A stretch of 64,000 nt of DNA from Symmetrospora coprosmae (taxonomy: Eukaryota; Basidiomycota; Cystobasidiomycetes; Symmetrosporaceae): assembly GCA_008802785.1 (NCBI GenBank), contig VUYT01000020.1:186001-250000 (forward strand), read 5' to 3'. A program made the translations under genes and the position numbers. Below are positions 49,267 through 60,641 of the stretch, piece after piece; the first letter of the stretch is position 1, and each line of letters starts with the position of its first letter. The notes under the pieces are model-generated. The model was given only the letters and a program-made list of their open reading frames with translations. It was not told the DNA's origin and searched no databases.

Positions 49267-50282
49267 TCATGCGTCCGTGCAATTGGCGCGCGCTGTGATC
49301 TGTTCCCTCGAGAAGGCAGCCCGTCTGCCTGTCTGTTCTGCGCAACGAGCGTGGAGGAGTCTGTAGCAGCGAAGAAGAAGATGGGGTCAATGGAGAGGGC
49401 CAGGTTGGCAGCACCAGAAGGCAGAGAGACGCGCTCGACCCAAATGCTTGGGCCGCACAGCGGCGCTGCCCGCCGCAGCAGCCGCCATGTGCCAGGAGTC
49501 CTAAATTCGGGCCATCATCATCGTGCTGGGCGCAGCTCGAGCCGGTCTTGTAGATTCAGCATACACGCTCAAGGTGCAGGGCGTGCACGATGGGAGGGTG
49601 CAGTCTTTGCCAGCCTTCGCCCTTGCCTTGGGGCTCTACGGTATCCAAGCACACCAAGCAGGTACAGTACACGTGATCTGGTTTTCGGGCAGCTAAAGCA
49701 GTGGGAACCGTAGACTGCATGGTCGCACCGTCACAAACAGCTGTCATAGCGCACAATGGACTTCTACAGAGGAGCATTGAAGCTCCTCGGCTTAGATGGT
49801 CCGCAGCCTCCACTTGTTCTGCCCTTCCTTCATCGTGGAGAGGGCTCCCGCCAGCTCCGAACCATCCACTCTCGCTGGACGCGGATTGAGAGGTCTCCTG
49901 CCCGCCGAGTGGAGTTGCGAACGCCCTGCAGGGCACGGGGACAGTTTGCTGTTCTGTAGACCTCCATCACACTCCGCGGTCGACACAATGTATACTGAGA
50001 GTAGACGCAGACTGGCAGTTTGCCATGCGCCGAAAGCTCAAGGAGCCTAAGGTAGTCCGATCGGGTCCTTGGAGCTCTTGGTCCCGAGGAGCGTCATCGG
50101 GCCGGGGGACAAGCCTGTTGAGAGCTTTCGTGGTTCACTCACCTCTCTGCTGAGCTTCTCCTCCATCTGAACGCTTCTGCTCCCATCTATTCCCCTTCTC
50201 CAGCTTCGTCCATCTATTGTCAGCGCCCCAGTCGCATCTGATCTCATCAAATCGGGTTCCCAAGCCTGTGCCGCTCTCTCAT
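49267..50282. other. Divergent intergenic region, mannosyltransferase and GH32 genes
   Basis: About 1 kb. The open frames on both strands are overlapping and featureless. It should carry both promoters; the right end (50160-50220) is C/T-rich before the GH32 start. Confidence 0.45.
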
Positions 50283-52824
50283 ATGAAGAAGCACGGAGGC
50301 CTGTCTATGGCGCTCGGCCTTGCCTCCAGCGCTATGTCCGCTGTCGGTACACCTCTTCAGCTCCACTCTCGTCAGTCTGGTGCCCAGTCCATCGACTACA
50401 ACTCTTCACCACCCAACCTTGCCACCCTAGGCAATGGCACCCTCTTTGACACCTGGAGGCCCAAAGCTCATGTCCTGCCGCCTTCCGGGCACACTGGAGA
50501 TCCAACAGGTTGGCTGAAGCCATCTACGCCTGCGAGGAGGGTAGCAGTCTTGGGCTCGTAGCTGATTTCTCCGCAATCCCGTCGCAGGACACTTTGTCGA
50601 CGCTGCGACAGGCATCTTTCACGTCGGATACCTCTGGACCAGCTCAGACGAGGCTCTCAGCGGTGTCGCTTCAGCCACGACCTCTGACTTTGTCACATAT
50701 GAGGACATCCGCCTCCCTGACCCTCGATACATCGAGCCTGGCGGTCTGAACGACCCTATCGCTGTCTTTGACGGCACCGTCATCGCAGAGGGGTATCAGG
50801 GACTCCCGACGTTCATCTACACATCTGTCTCCCGGTTGCCAATCTCGTGGACGATCGCATACACGCCCGGGAGCGAGACGCAGTCGATTGCCGTTTCTTA
50901 CGATGGCGGCCTCAACTTCACAAAGCTCGACCGTGGACCAGTCATTCCCAGCGCTCCGTTCGGGCTCAATGTCACTGGGTGGAGGGATCCTTTCGATTTC
51001 AAGGATGCCGATTTTGACCAGGTGACAGGCAGCAAGTCTGGCACACGTTACCGTAAGTCGCCACAGCGCCGTTGCATTCGCGCACTGCAGGGCTCGCTGA
51101 CTACGTATCTTCCAGTCCTTATTGCTGGGGGCGTTCACGATGTCGGGCCTGCACAGTTCCTGTACAGGCAGTACGATGACGATTTGATGCAGTGGGAATA
51201 CCTCGGTATGTCTTGCTGCTATCACGCAAGCACCGGGTCCCGCTGACTTAGCCGATCACGCACAGGACGGTGGTGGAGAGAATCTGGTACGTTTGTCGCG
51301 TATGCTAGGCGCAGAGTGATGGTCTGCTAACCGCCGTGCGCGCGCGTTTCCAGCCAACTCAACTTGGGGAGACGGCACTTGGGCCGGACGATGGGGCTTT
51401 GTACGGGATCTGTCGTCCACACGCTAAACGATGTCACCCCTTACTAATTCCATGGCTCTGTATCTCAGAACTTCGAAGTTTCCAATGTCGTCCGCCTCAA
51501 CAGCGAGGGCGCGGGAGCGGACGGCAGTCTCTTCAGGTGAGGGCATAGCCGGCGGCGTATCATCGCCATCAAACTTGCTAATGCAGCTGCGTCTCATCGA
51601 CAGTCTTGTCTGTACCGAGGGCGGCAACTACGGGGTGCAGGGCCTGCGCGAGCAGCAATGGGCGGCGGGCGATGTGCAGATCGGAAAGCAGTCCGAAAAG
51701 AGGGATAATGATGGCAAGCTGTCGAGTGGAGAATGCCTCAACTCTGATAGGAACCTCGACTTCAAGCTCAACATGGCGGGCGTGCTTGATGCAGGCGCCT
51801 CGGCTTATGCAGCTGCCGGTAAACTCGTCCCCTCAACCTCGCAAGCCTCACAAGGAAGCGGAGCGCCGGACCGGTATATTGTCTACCTATGGCTCACGGG
51901 CAACTTCTTTGCTTCCATCGACTTCCCCGGTGCGTCTCGACTGGCTTTCGGCGCGCGCTGAACGGGTTGCTGACTGGCAACTCTCTGCTCGTTCCTAGTT
52001 GCTCAGCAGGGCTGGGATAGTACTCTCCTGACTCCACGCGAGCTGTTCGTCAGAACCATCTCGGATGTGATAGACAACGACGCAGTGCGCGAGACTGGTT
52101 CGTGGCGCGTCGTGTCTTCGGACTTGTCGGCTGGCACGGTCAACCTCGAAACGCTCGGTCAGGCACCCGTGCGAGAAGCCATCTCAGCATACAAGGAGAG
52201 CGCTACCAGGCAGATCACCGAGCCCGGAGTGACCCTCTCTGGTCTCGTCAACACCAGCACTGTTCCCTTCACGGACAGTCCCGAGTCCCGCTACTTTGTC
52301 CTGGAGGCTTCGATTAAGTTCCCGGATGAAGCGCGAGATGCAGATGGGGTCAAGGCCGGTTTCCAAATCTTCGGCTCAGATTTCGAGCGCACCAACGTCT
52401 ACTACCGTGAGTACAGAGCGCAGCCTCCGGAGTGAGGAAGCTGCATGCTCATTTGCTATACCTTAATCCGGCAGAGTTCTCGAACGACACTCTCATCGTC
52501 GACAGGGCGCAGTCCACCGCTGTGTCCGCGACCACCGAAGGCATCGACACGCGCAACGAGCACGGCAAGCTCCGCCTCTTCGACGTTAAAGACAGTGAAA
52601 GCGGACAGACGCGCATTGAAAGTCTCGACATCACCATGATTGTTGACAACTCGATCGTCGAGATCTTCGTCAACAAGCGCTTTGTGCTCAGCACGGCTGT
52701 TTTGCCTTGGTATGACGTGTCGAAGATGCTCTCGTTCTTCATTGAAGGACCCGTCGGCGTCGAATTCTCCGAGGTCATGATCTGGGAGGGTCTGGTAGAT
52801 GCATGGCCCGCTCGAAGCCTATGA
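50283..52824 (+). CDS. Secreted GH32 glycoside hydrolase (invertase/fructanase type)
   Basis: Predicted to hydrolyse sucrose or fructans outside the cell. Exons 50283-50508, 50588-51052, 51116-51205, 51266-51286, 51354-51400, 51469-51536, 51604-51929, 51999-52406 and 52475-52824, 666 aa. The N-terminal MALGLASSAMSAVG is a signal sequence; LHSRQ may be a Kex2-like site. Active-site motifs: PPSGHTGDPTGHFVD with Asp73 as nucleophile, TGWRDPF (transition-state stabiliser) and CTEGGNYG with the acid/base Glu. The five-blade propeller is followed by a beta-sandwich with FEASIKFPDE-like and DNSIVEIFVNKRFVLST segments, as in the family. Several potential N-glycosylation sites (NFTK, NVTG, NSTW, NDTL) fit secretion. 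The first donor (G|GTTGGC) is weak but gives GDPTGHFVD. Confidence 0.88.
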
Positions 52825-53056
52825 AGGAGAACAAGCAGATTCTCATCGTTCTGAACTAGCCGCAAAAATGCAGATGAGGGCCACAGTTGTAGCCTGCTTG
52901 GCAAACAATTCATCTATCACTCCTAAGGTTGCGCAATGCGCATATATTGGCTACAGAAGTGCTAGTCTCCGCACTAGCTACAGAAGTGCTACTCTCCGCA
53001 CTAGCAAACCAAATCACAGCCATTCGTTCTTGCTTGCTCCATCTACGAACCGCTTT

Positions 53057-54283
53057 CTATAGCGGCAGCCTGTGTTGCCACGACCCATCGAAACTGATTC
53101 CCTGCTTGGCGCACATTTCGCCTATATGGCTTATGGTCGCAGCCGATGGCCGAGCTAGATCGAGTCGCTCCAGGTTCCGTAACGTCGTGTCCTCCTTCGC
53201 CAAAAGCTTGCCCGCGAGTTCCCCGCTGCCGTATCCCATCAGGCCTAGATGACGGATAGGCGCCTGGCATAGACATGCAATGTCCATCTCGTGCATCGGC
53301 CTAATCTGGTGCGAGGCCTCCAGTACGACCTTGCTGAGATTCGAAAAGCTGGGCGGCTGCTTGTCTACCAAGCGGAAGGGTACAGGCGCGTCCACCCCGA
53401 GATGCGTGAGAGTGGCCGAAGAGGCAGCGATCATGTCTGCGACCAAGTTCTCGGCCGACATTTGCAGGCGCACGCCGAGTCGGGTGAGTCGTGGCAGGAA
53501 TGGGCCGGGTAGTGACGCCACATCAACGATGCACGGACCCGTAAGCTCGAGACTTGTGAGCGTCCGGGAGCGATAGATTGCACGGACTAGTTGCTGCCTC
53601 GATACTGTCTCGTCGGGTGCTGGACCATCGGGAGGCATGAGGTACCGCATGACATAGCCCATGCTAGGGAATAGGTTTAGGGCGAACCTGTCCAGAGCAG
53701 GACAGCCCATGATGAGCTGGGCCGCGATAGAAATGTCGAACCGCGACTGGACCTCCTCGATCGAGATGGAGGTGAGATGTGGCAGCGTGAACAGCGCGTG
53801 CAACGTGAATGTGCTGAAGTAGCGCGGTGATCGGTCCATGCCTTGCGGAGCGGGCGCACCCTCAGGCTCGTCCTCGTCGGGAGGATCGTCGTACTGGCGA
53901 TGACTGAACACGGTGATGTGTCTGAGATTGACCAGCGCTCTGACGAAGCCAGCAAAGAGCCAGTCCATCTCCTCCTCGAAAGCCTGCCGCATGACCGGGT
54001 TGTTTGGGGCGGTATGACTGTCCGTCACGAACCGGCAGGGATCGATGAGGGCGAGACTGACCTGCCGAGTATGCACAAGCGCGTCCTTACAGACAGACAG
54101 TGCGCTCGGATTGGCTAGGCTGAAGACGTCCTGCCGGGAGAGGGTCGCGTAGAGGAGCGGTCGGACGATGTCCGGCCAGCACCGAGATACGAGGCTCAGG
54201 TGGAAGAGGTCCACTTTCTCGCGCACTTCCGAGGCGACTTTGGCCTTGAGCTCCCGTGGAAGCGTGCCCAAGGAGGGCGTCAT
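53057..54283 (-). CDS. F-box/LRR-like protein (paralog 1), single exon
   Basis: 408 aa with no intron, unlike most genes here. The N-terminus reads MTPSLGTLPRELKAKVASEV, an F-box-like start, then SLVSRCWPDIVRPLLYATL. The rest is repeats with LRR character (LVNLRHITVFSHRQ, LPHLTSISIEEV, SRTLTSLELTGP, FLPRLTRLGVRLQMS, NLERLDLARPSAATIS). An acidic loop, DDPPDEDEPEGAP, interrupts the repeats. It resembles the next gene in layout and in motifs: LPRELK, then QQLVRAIYRSRTLT against REHLVRGIYGSVNLT. It is probably a substrate receptor of an SCF ubiquitin ligase; target unknown. Both share strand and spacing, consistent with tandem duplication. Confidence 0.75.
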   Translation of the reverse strand: MTPSLGTLPRELKAKVASEVREKVDLFHLSLVSRCWPDIVRPLLYATLSRQDVFSLANPSALSVCKDALVHTRQVSLALIDPCRFVTDSHTAPNNPVMRQAFEEEMDWLFAGFVRALVNLRHITVFSHRQYDDPPDEDEPEGAPAPQGMDRSPRYFSTFTLHALFTLPHLTSISIEEVQSRFDISIAAQLIMGCPALDRFALNLFPSMGYVMRYLMPPDGPAPDETVSRQQLVRAIYRSRTLTSLELTGPCIVDVASLPGPFLPRLTRLGVRLQMSAENLVADMIAASSATLTHLGVDAPVPFRLVDKQPPSFSNLSKVVLEASHQIRPMHEMDIACLCQAPIRHLGLMGYGSGELAGKLLAKEDTTLRNLERLDLARPSAATISHIGEMCAKQGISFDGSWQHRLPL

Positions 54284-54775
54284 GGCGCAGATCGGAGGTG
54301 AGAGGTGTCAACCTGTCCGGAACAAGGGCGCTCCCCATTAGATCGCGTCCGCGCTCGTTTATCTGCGCTTCCCAGCGACTGCGTACAGCTTTGTAAGTGC
54401 TTACGCTCTGGGTGTACTCGCTCGGCTGTGCACATTCCTTGATGGCACGCGGACTGTGGGTATGCAACACGCGCAGAGTGACGAAGGCGCGCGCGCGCAT
54501 CACACCCGGCCAGGCGATAATCTCCGCCTGCTTTGAGGCGAGATCGCTGAGTAGTGGCAATTCTGCAGGAAGCGGCCCTAGATATACAGAACTGAGTCGC
54601 ACGTAGGTACACGCTAATCGAACCGTGGTGCACAGGCGCTGCGCTGGGAAGGGTTTCATGCATGGATTGCAGCGTTTTCAGGCGCCAAGCGCGGAAACGA
54701 ACCTGGCTTCCATCCCATCGTCTCGCCTTCCGGATGCCTGCGATCTTCAGTCGCCTTGTGAGCGCCTGCACATTG
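54284..54775. other. Intergenic stretch between tandem F-box/LRR paralogs
   Basis: About 490 bp. The minus-strand frame is open upstream of the 54283 start, but no domain is visible, so it is read as leader and promoter. A run of alternating gc (gcgcgcgcgc, about 54488-54497) lies inside. Confidence 0.45.
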
Positions 54776-56215
54776 CTAATCGAGCTCCGATTCATCCGCA
54801 CTCTCCCAGTCCTCTTCATCGGCTCCTTCTGCGCCTGTCAATTCTGCCAACAGCTCGCCTGGCTGCATGTTGAAGGCTGACTCGATGCTCTCCATGAACG
54901 CGGCGTCGATCACCATGCCCTCATAGTGCAGATCAAGGCCTGGCAAAGCGCAGATGCTTCTGAGCTCCGCCTCGCACGGCTCGGGGCCCCCAACGTTGAC
55001 GACTCGCAAAAATTCGAGCTTGTCCAGGAGGAGCCTGCCTCGCGGATGCTTGAGCAAGGCAAGCACGGCCTCGCCCGTCTGCGAGCCGATCACTCGCATG
55101 TGCGTAAGCGGTGATCCAAGGAGACCCTCCAGCTGAGCCAGAGAGACCTTGGCACCTTCGCCGTTCCCGTCAAGAACGACTTGACGGAGCACTGGGAAGA
55201 GTGTCGCCTCAGTGTCTTTCAGAGCCGCCGGAAGACTGGCAAGACAAGCCTCGCTTGCTGCGTACAGCGCGGAGGCCGAGCACTCCAGCTCGACGAGCGT
55301 TGTCGCTGAATGAAGGATGAGCGCGCGCATGACGGCGTCTGCCTTCAGCTGGTGCTTGACGTTAAAGTGCTTGAGGATGGGTAGGGGCGTCTCTCCTGCT
55401 ACGTCCTCTTCCAGATCCCAGAGGAAGGGCCCATCGACGCGCAAGACCGTGAGATTGACGGATCCATAGATGCCGCGAACTAGATGCTCGCGAGAGAGGC
55501 GCTCCATGGGCATGAGCCCGTCACCATTGTTGGCTCTATGTTCATCGATGATCGCTCGAAGATAGTCCATCTCTTGGCCGAGACCGAGCCCGAGCGTCTC
55601 GAGGTGGCGGCACCCTGAAACAATCTGAGCCGCCAGGAAGATGCAGTCGGCCGAGTTGAGGTTGATGAGTGTGACTGAGGTGAGGCTGGACAAGCTTTGG
55701 AGCGCTTGTACGCAATAGGTACTAACGTAATCCTCGCGCGAGTCGCGAGAACGGGCGATAATGACAGCGGAGGTGAGGTTGTCGAGCCGACGCAGGACTT
55801 TGGCGAGCTCCCAGTCATGTGTCTTGTGGAGCTCGACCCGCAGGATGTCTCCCATTTCTTCCATCCGCCCTGCCATGGCATCGACCTCGGCGAGAGGATG
55901 GCCAGCAAAGGCCTCACCAATCTGGACGGTGACCGGCGAGTCGTCTAGGAGCGCGACCGCGATCTCGCGGACGTATTGGAGAGATGGCCCGCATTTTGCA
56001 TATAGATGTTTGACAATCTCGACGTGAACGCTGAGATCGAGGTTGCAGATCTCGAAGAGGGGTGCTTGGATGATAGCCTGCCATGTGGACGAGACGCGAC
56101 CGAGATTGAGGAGGTCCGTCGACGACCACCCAGGTGTGACCGGATGAACACCTCGAACGCAATAGGCGATCCTCTCCTTGAGTTCCCGTGGAAGCTGGTC
56201 GAGTGTGAGTGTCAT
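54776..56215 (-). CDS. F-box/LRR-like protein (paralog 2), single exon
   Basis: 479 aa from the ATG at 56215, chosen because MTLTLDQLPRELKERIAYCV aligns with the start of paralog 1; the frame is open for another 96 codons upstream but those are Arg/Ser-rich and probably leader. After the F-box-like start come WSSTDLLNLGRVSSTWQAII and leucine-rich repeats (LRRLDNLTSAVIIARS, LSSLTSVTLINLNSADC, CRHLETLGLGLGQEMDY, LDKLEFLRVVNVGGPEP). The tail is acidic (GADEEDWESADESELD). Intronless like paralog 1. Probable SCF substrate receptor; target unknown. Confidence 0.75.
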   Translation of the reverse strand: MTLTLDQLPRELKERIAYCVRGVHPVTPGWSSTDLLNLGRVSSTWQAIIQAPLFEICNLDLSVHVEIVKHLYAKCGPSLQYVREIAVALLDDSPVTVQIGEAFAGHPLAEVDAMAGRMEEMGDILRVELHKTHDWELAKVLRRLDNLTSAVIIARSRDSREDYVSTYCVQALQSLSSLTSVTLINLNSADCIFLAAQIVSGCRHLETLGLGLGQEMDYLRAIIDEHRANNGDGLMPMERLSREHLVRGIYGSVNLTVLRVDGPFLWDLEEDVAGETPLPILKHFNVKHQLKADAVMRALILHSATTLVELECSASALYAASEACLASLPAALKDTEATLFPVLRQVVLDGNGEGAKVSLAQLEGLLGSPLTHMRVIGSQTGEAVLALLKHPRGRLLLDKLEFLRVVNVGGPEPCEAELRSICALPGLDLHYEGMVIDAAFMESIESAFNMQPGELLAELTGAEGADEEDWESADESELD

Positions 56216-56524
56216 ATTGCGAAAATTTTCTACGAGGTCTGTGCGCGAACGGTCGACGTCGGTCAGATGCGCGACAGGGCGCGAGTGGAATGGGCGACGA
56301 AGGCACGTACGGAGGCTGCAGGTCTCGACTCTTGGGCTATCGCTGCGCTGCGCTGGCAAAGACTGGCGACAGGTTCTCTTCCCTGTTCTTTTCTGGTCTG
56401 TTGAGCAGTCCGTCAGGAACAAAGGGGCGCTGCCGGCGTCCCGGCTCCGCGTCCATCTCATTGGACGGGTGCCCGGTGATATGCCTCGGCGCATCTTTCG
56501 CAAAACCCAATACGTAAATGTGCG

Positions 56525-57229
56525 TCAGGGCTCATCATCAGCGGACTGCGCTGATCTCGACTGTATGCCGGACTGCGATTCTTTCGGAGCCTTTGGTCTT
56601 CCCTTGCAACAGGCTGTAGGTAAGTCCCGATGAGGATGTTCAAGACTGATCGCCTCACTCATATGCACCGCATAGCGGCCCTCTTCCCCATCTTCCTTGT
56701 TCTCCTCACTCCCATCCTCCGCGTCTTCTGTCTCTGCATCCTGTTCCTCCTCGTCTTCCTCTTCGGAAGTGACTGTCCAGCCGCACGAACCATCCTCGTC
56801 ATCTTCCCCCTCCCCATCCTCCGCAAGTTGCACGGATTGTGTGTGGATAGCTCAATGCTGTGCATTGTCACGTCGAGCAGGATCGAACTCGCTCGTTGAA
56901 GCCGCCTCGTCTTAACCGCCGCCCGGCCGCGCCCTCTCTCAAAGAGAAGTGGTCGACAAGTGGCAGGGGGATGGCCCGCGTGTGGTGCAAGGATGCTGCG
57001 CAGTGCTTGACCAGGCATGGCAGAGTTGTTTGGGCTACGCGCAGCGACAGGATCTTATCATAGACAAGTGTGTCCGCGGCATTTCGCCAGGATCTCGAGA
57101 CCGAAGGAGCCTGATGTGGTCGGACAAACTCCAGTTGGCTTGTCCCGGCTCCAGGCCGCGAGTGTAGCGCGCGGCCTCGATCTTGAGCTCAGACGGTAGC
57201 GGGTCTAGGATGCACGTCGCATTTACCAG
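56525..57229 (-). pseudogene. Relic of a third F-box/LRR paralog
   Basis: At 57229-57035 the minus strand reads ILDPLPSELKIEAARYTRGL then WSLSDHIRLL, which lines up with the start of paralog 2 (LDQLPRELKERIAYCVRGV ... WSSTDLLNL) and then stops. About 200 bp on, a second open piece (56833-56525) is an acidic Glu/Asp-rich tail, as in paralog 2. The LRR part between them is missing and the start ATG is lost. So this reads as a degraded tandem copy with the middle deleted. The assignment of the acidic piece is weaker than that of the F-box piece. Confidence 0.5.
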
Positions 57230-57572
57230 GGATGTAGGAAGAGCCTCTCTAGACGGACGGGAGAACCGCGTGTCGCGGATGCAGCGCGACTGTCCGGCGG
57301 GAGCCAAGGCAAGATGGGAAAGAGTACGGTCCTTGGCGTTATAGCCTCGTCGGTGTGCGGGACTGGCTGCTGCTTGCAGTCCTGACAGTGTTGGCCGATG
57401 AAGAAGCTCCGCCTTTTTCCGCTCTGCTGCTGCGGCGAACCCTCCGCCTCCTCGGCCGCCGGCTCCGAAGCCCCCCCTCCCCCCTCTTTTCGTCAGACCT
57501 GACAGCGTCATTCGCACTCGAAGGAGAAGCAGTCTTGCTCTCACGCTGCATTAGAACACGTAAATAGTCAGG
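57230..57572. other. Region upstream of HIS4
   Basis: Should hold the HIS4 promoter. A TGACAG/TGACAGC pair occurs near 57384 and 57501; no perfect Gcn4 site (TGACTC) seen. Confidence 0.4.
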
Positions 57573-60484
57573 ATGCCCGCCATCTTTGCGCACCCACCTT
57601 TCCTCGCTGCTCTCGAGCAGGGCAGTACCCCGTCAGCCAGCCTGACCCGGGTCGCCCCTGTCCTCGTCGAGTCGACCGATCTCACTGCCCTCAATGCCCT
57701 GGCAGCGTCAAATGCGGAGTACTGGGTCAGCCTGCAGGACGGTGCAAGCGTCGACCAGGCTATCCAGGTCCTCGATGGCGGAGCGTCCAAGCTCGTCATC
57801 CGCGATGCCGAGCTCGTTCGCGACGGCTCCTTGCCCGCCGAGCGAGTCATCCTGAAAATCGACTCGACCACGTCGGCGCCTCTATCGAGCGACAGCAGCC
57901 TGGTGCAGAGCATAGCGGGTGTGCTGGTCGAGCTGCCAGATGCGCAGGACCAGCAGGCGCAGCTGCTCGCGAGCTTCAGGGAGGCACTGGGAGGGAAGAG
58001 CAGCAGAGACAGCAAGCTGCTGTTCTTCATCCCGCCGTCATCCGCTTCAATCGACGAGGTCGCTACAATGGCACAGCTCGACGCGCGTGCTGTACCCTGC
58101 ATGAGCACATCCCGGCTCGACCCATCGAGCGCCGCTCACATCTTTACCGCCGCACTGCGCACCGACAGACCAGACGGCCTCTTTGCCACTCTGGTCGCGT
58201 CGAACAACGGAGAGCCCCTCGGCATGGTCTACTCGTCCACCGCCTCGCTTGCTCTGTCGATCCAGTCTGGCGATGCGACATACTACTCTAGGAGCCGGAA
58301 CAGCCTGTGGAAGAAAGGCGAGACGAGCGGAGCAACCCAGCGAGTCAACAGGATACGCTTCGACTGCGATGCGGACGCTGTCCAGTTCGAGGTCGAGCAG
58401 AAGAGCGGCACAGGTTTCTGCCAGTATGTGTCGCCCACAAGAAGCTGTCGACCTTCAGAGCAGCTGACATTGCTTGCCTCCGCCATTCCAACAGCACTCT
58501 ACGCTCGTCGTCATGCTTCGGACACTCGTCGGGTCTCCCCGCCCTCGAGGAGACCGTCCGATCGCGCATTGCCTCCGCTCCCTCTGGCTCGTATACCGCA
58601 CGACTGCTCTCGGACCCGAAGATGCTGAACGCAAAGATCCGCGAAGAGGCGGACGAACTGTGCCGTGCCGAGACACGCGAGGAGATTGCGTCTGAAGCGG
58701 CAGACCTGCTGTACTTTGCGCTGGTGCGCTGTCTAGCCAATGGAGTCAGCCTCTCGGACGTATCTGCCGTCCTCGACAAGCGCGCGGGCAAAGTCACCCG
58801 CCGGCCTGGGAACGCCAAGGCGCCATTCGTGAAGGAGGAGGAGCAGGCTGCTCCTGCGCCGGCAAAGACGAACGGGCAGAATGGTGCATCAGACAGACAA
58901 GAGGCGATGGTGAACGGCACACAGGCAACGACAAAGCCGCTGCCCGCCGCGCAAGTGCTAAAGCCCGAGCCGACTCTCGTCAATGGCGCCGCCCCTTCGG
59001 AAGGAAAGATTGTCCCGCTCAAATTCAGCTTGAAGGGCACCGACAAGAAAGGCCGGGATGCACTGCTGCAGCGGCCACTTGCGTCCTCGCAGGACATGAT
59101 CGGCAGGGTCCAGCCCATCATCAGCGCTGTCCGGACAGAGGGCGATGCGGCGCTCCGGGGGTATATCAAGAACTTTGACCGATGTGCGCAAGTCGATGAC
59201 GCCAGCTGGAAGCATGTCTTGACGGCACCATTTGACCCGGCGCTCATGGCGATCGATGACGAGACTGCCAGGAACATCGATACGGCATTTGACAATATTC
59301 GGCAGTTCCACCAGGCTCAGGTGAGCTCCATCCGCCTGCTCTCTGCCCTGCACAGACAGCTGATCTCACCCGCCGCTCGGACTGCAGATGGACAAAGAGA
59401 CCAAGCCGATGGTGGTCGAGACAATGCCGGGAGTCGTATGCACACGCTTCATCCAGCCCATCGACCGCGTAGGTCTGTACGTGCCCGGTGGCACGGCTGT
59501 TCTTCCTTCGACAGCCATGATGCTCGGTGTCCCAGCGCAGATTGCGGGGTGCAAGTCCATCAGCATCGCCACGCCGGCCGGGCCTGACGGCAACGTCCGC
59601 CCGGAGATTGTCTACATTGCACACAAGTGCGGCGCGAAGGAGATTGTCAAAGCCGGAGGTGCTCAGGCCGTCGCTGCTATGGCGTTTGGGACGGAGACGG
59701 TCACCAAGGTCGACAAGGTCTTTGGCCCGGGCAACCAGTGGGTGACGGCGGCGAAGATGTCAGTCAGCATGGACTCGACTGCGTGTGTTGGCATTGACAT
59801 GCCTGCCGGTCCGTCAGAGGTCCTGGTGAGTTTGCATGCCCTTATGAATTGTACGCTCAAATGTGAGCTGACGCTTGTCTGAACCGCCGATGACAGGTCA
59901 TTGCGGACTCGACTGCCAACCCTGCCTACGTCGCTGCGGACCTTCTCTCGCAGGCCGAGCACGGACCAGACTCGCAGGTGGTGCTTCTCGGCGTCGCGCT
60001 GAGCGAGAAGCACCTGGCCGAGATTGAGCGCGAGGTGCACGAGCAGGCGATGGCGCTACCGCGCGTCGAGATTGTGCGAATCGCAATCCGCAAGTCGCTC
60101 ATTGTCGAGTGCGCCGACCTGGCCGAGGCAATGGCCTTCAGCAACGACTATGCGCCGGAGCACCTCATCCTGCACCTCGCCGACGCCCCGGGGACAGTCA
60201 AGATGGTCCGCAACGCGGGAAGCGTGTTTGTGGGCGCCTTCAGCCCAGAGAGCTGCGGTGACTACGCGTCGGGCACCAACCACACGCTGCCGACTGCGGG
60301 CTACGCGCGCCAGTACAGCGGCGTGTCGACGCTCTCGTTCTGCAAGCACATCACCTCGCAGGAGCTCACGCCGGAAGGCTTGAAACTGCTCGGACCTGTT
60401 GTCGAGCAGCTTGCAGAGCTTGAAGGGCTTCACGCACACAAGAATGCCGTGACGGTCAGATTGCAGGGTATGAAATCGATGTGA
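57573..60484 (+). CDS. HIS4: Trifunctional histidine biosynthesis protein HIS4
   Basis: Carries phosphoribosyl-AMP cyclohydrolase, phosphoribosyl-ATP diphosphatase and histidinol dehydrogenase, steps 2, 3 and 9-10 of histidine synthesis. Exons 57573-58423, 58495-59320, 59388-59825 and 59897-60484, 900 aa. The cyclohydrolase part includes [34 protein letters not shown] and, across intron 1, [13 protein letters not shown]. The diphosphatase helices follow ([20 protein letters not shown]). A Glu/Pro/Ala-rich linker of about 80 residues joins to histidinol dehydrogenase: [71 protein letters not shown] and the catalytic-site Glu/His in NDYAPEHL. Order and length match fungal HIS4. All phases agree. 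Confidence 0.95.
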
Positions 60485-60641
60485 ATCGTGCTAATCTAGA
60501 TGCGAGTAATTCAACTGCTTTTGCTACTTGATGGCGTGCGCGGGAGCGTGAAGAACGCAAGGAAGCTACCGGATATGGTCGTCAAATGTCAGAGGACAAA
60601 GCCGAGGAATGCCGGCCGGCGGGCCTGCCTGGCTTTCTGGC

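Noticed and set aside
53057-56215. Paralogs 1 and 2 as one long gene
   Set aside because: Each has its own F-box-like start and stop with 490 bp between them and no splice sites needed.
56830-56920. tRNA-like T-arm (minus strand gagttcgatcctgctc)
   Set aside because: No acceptor stem, D-arm or anticodon arm at the right spacing.
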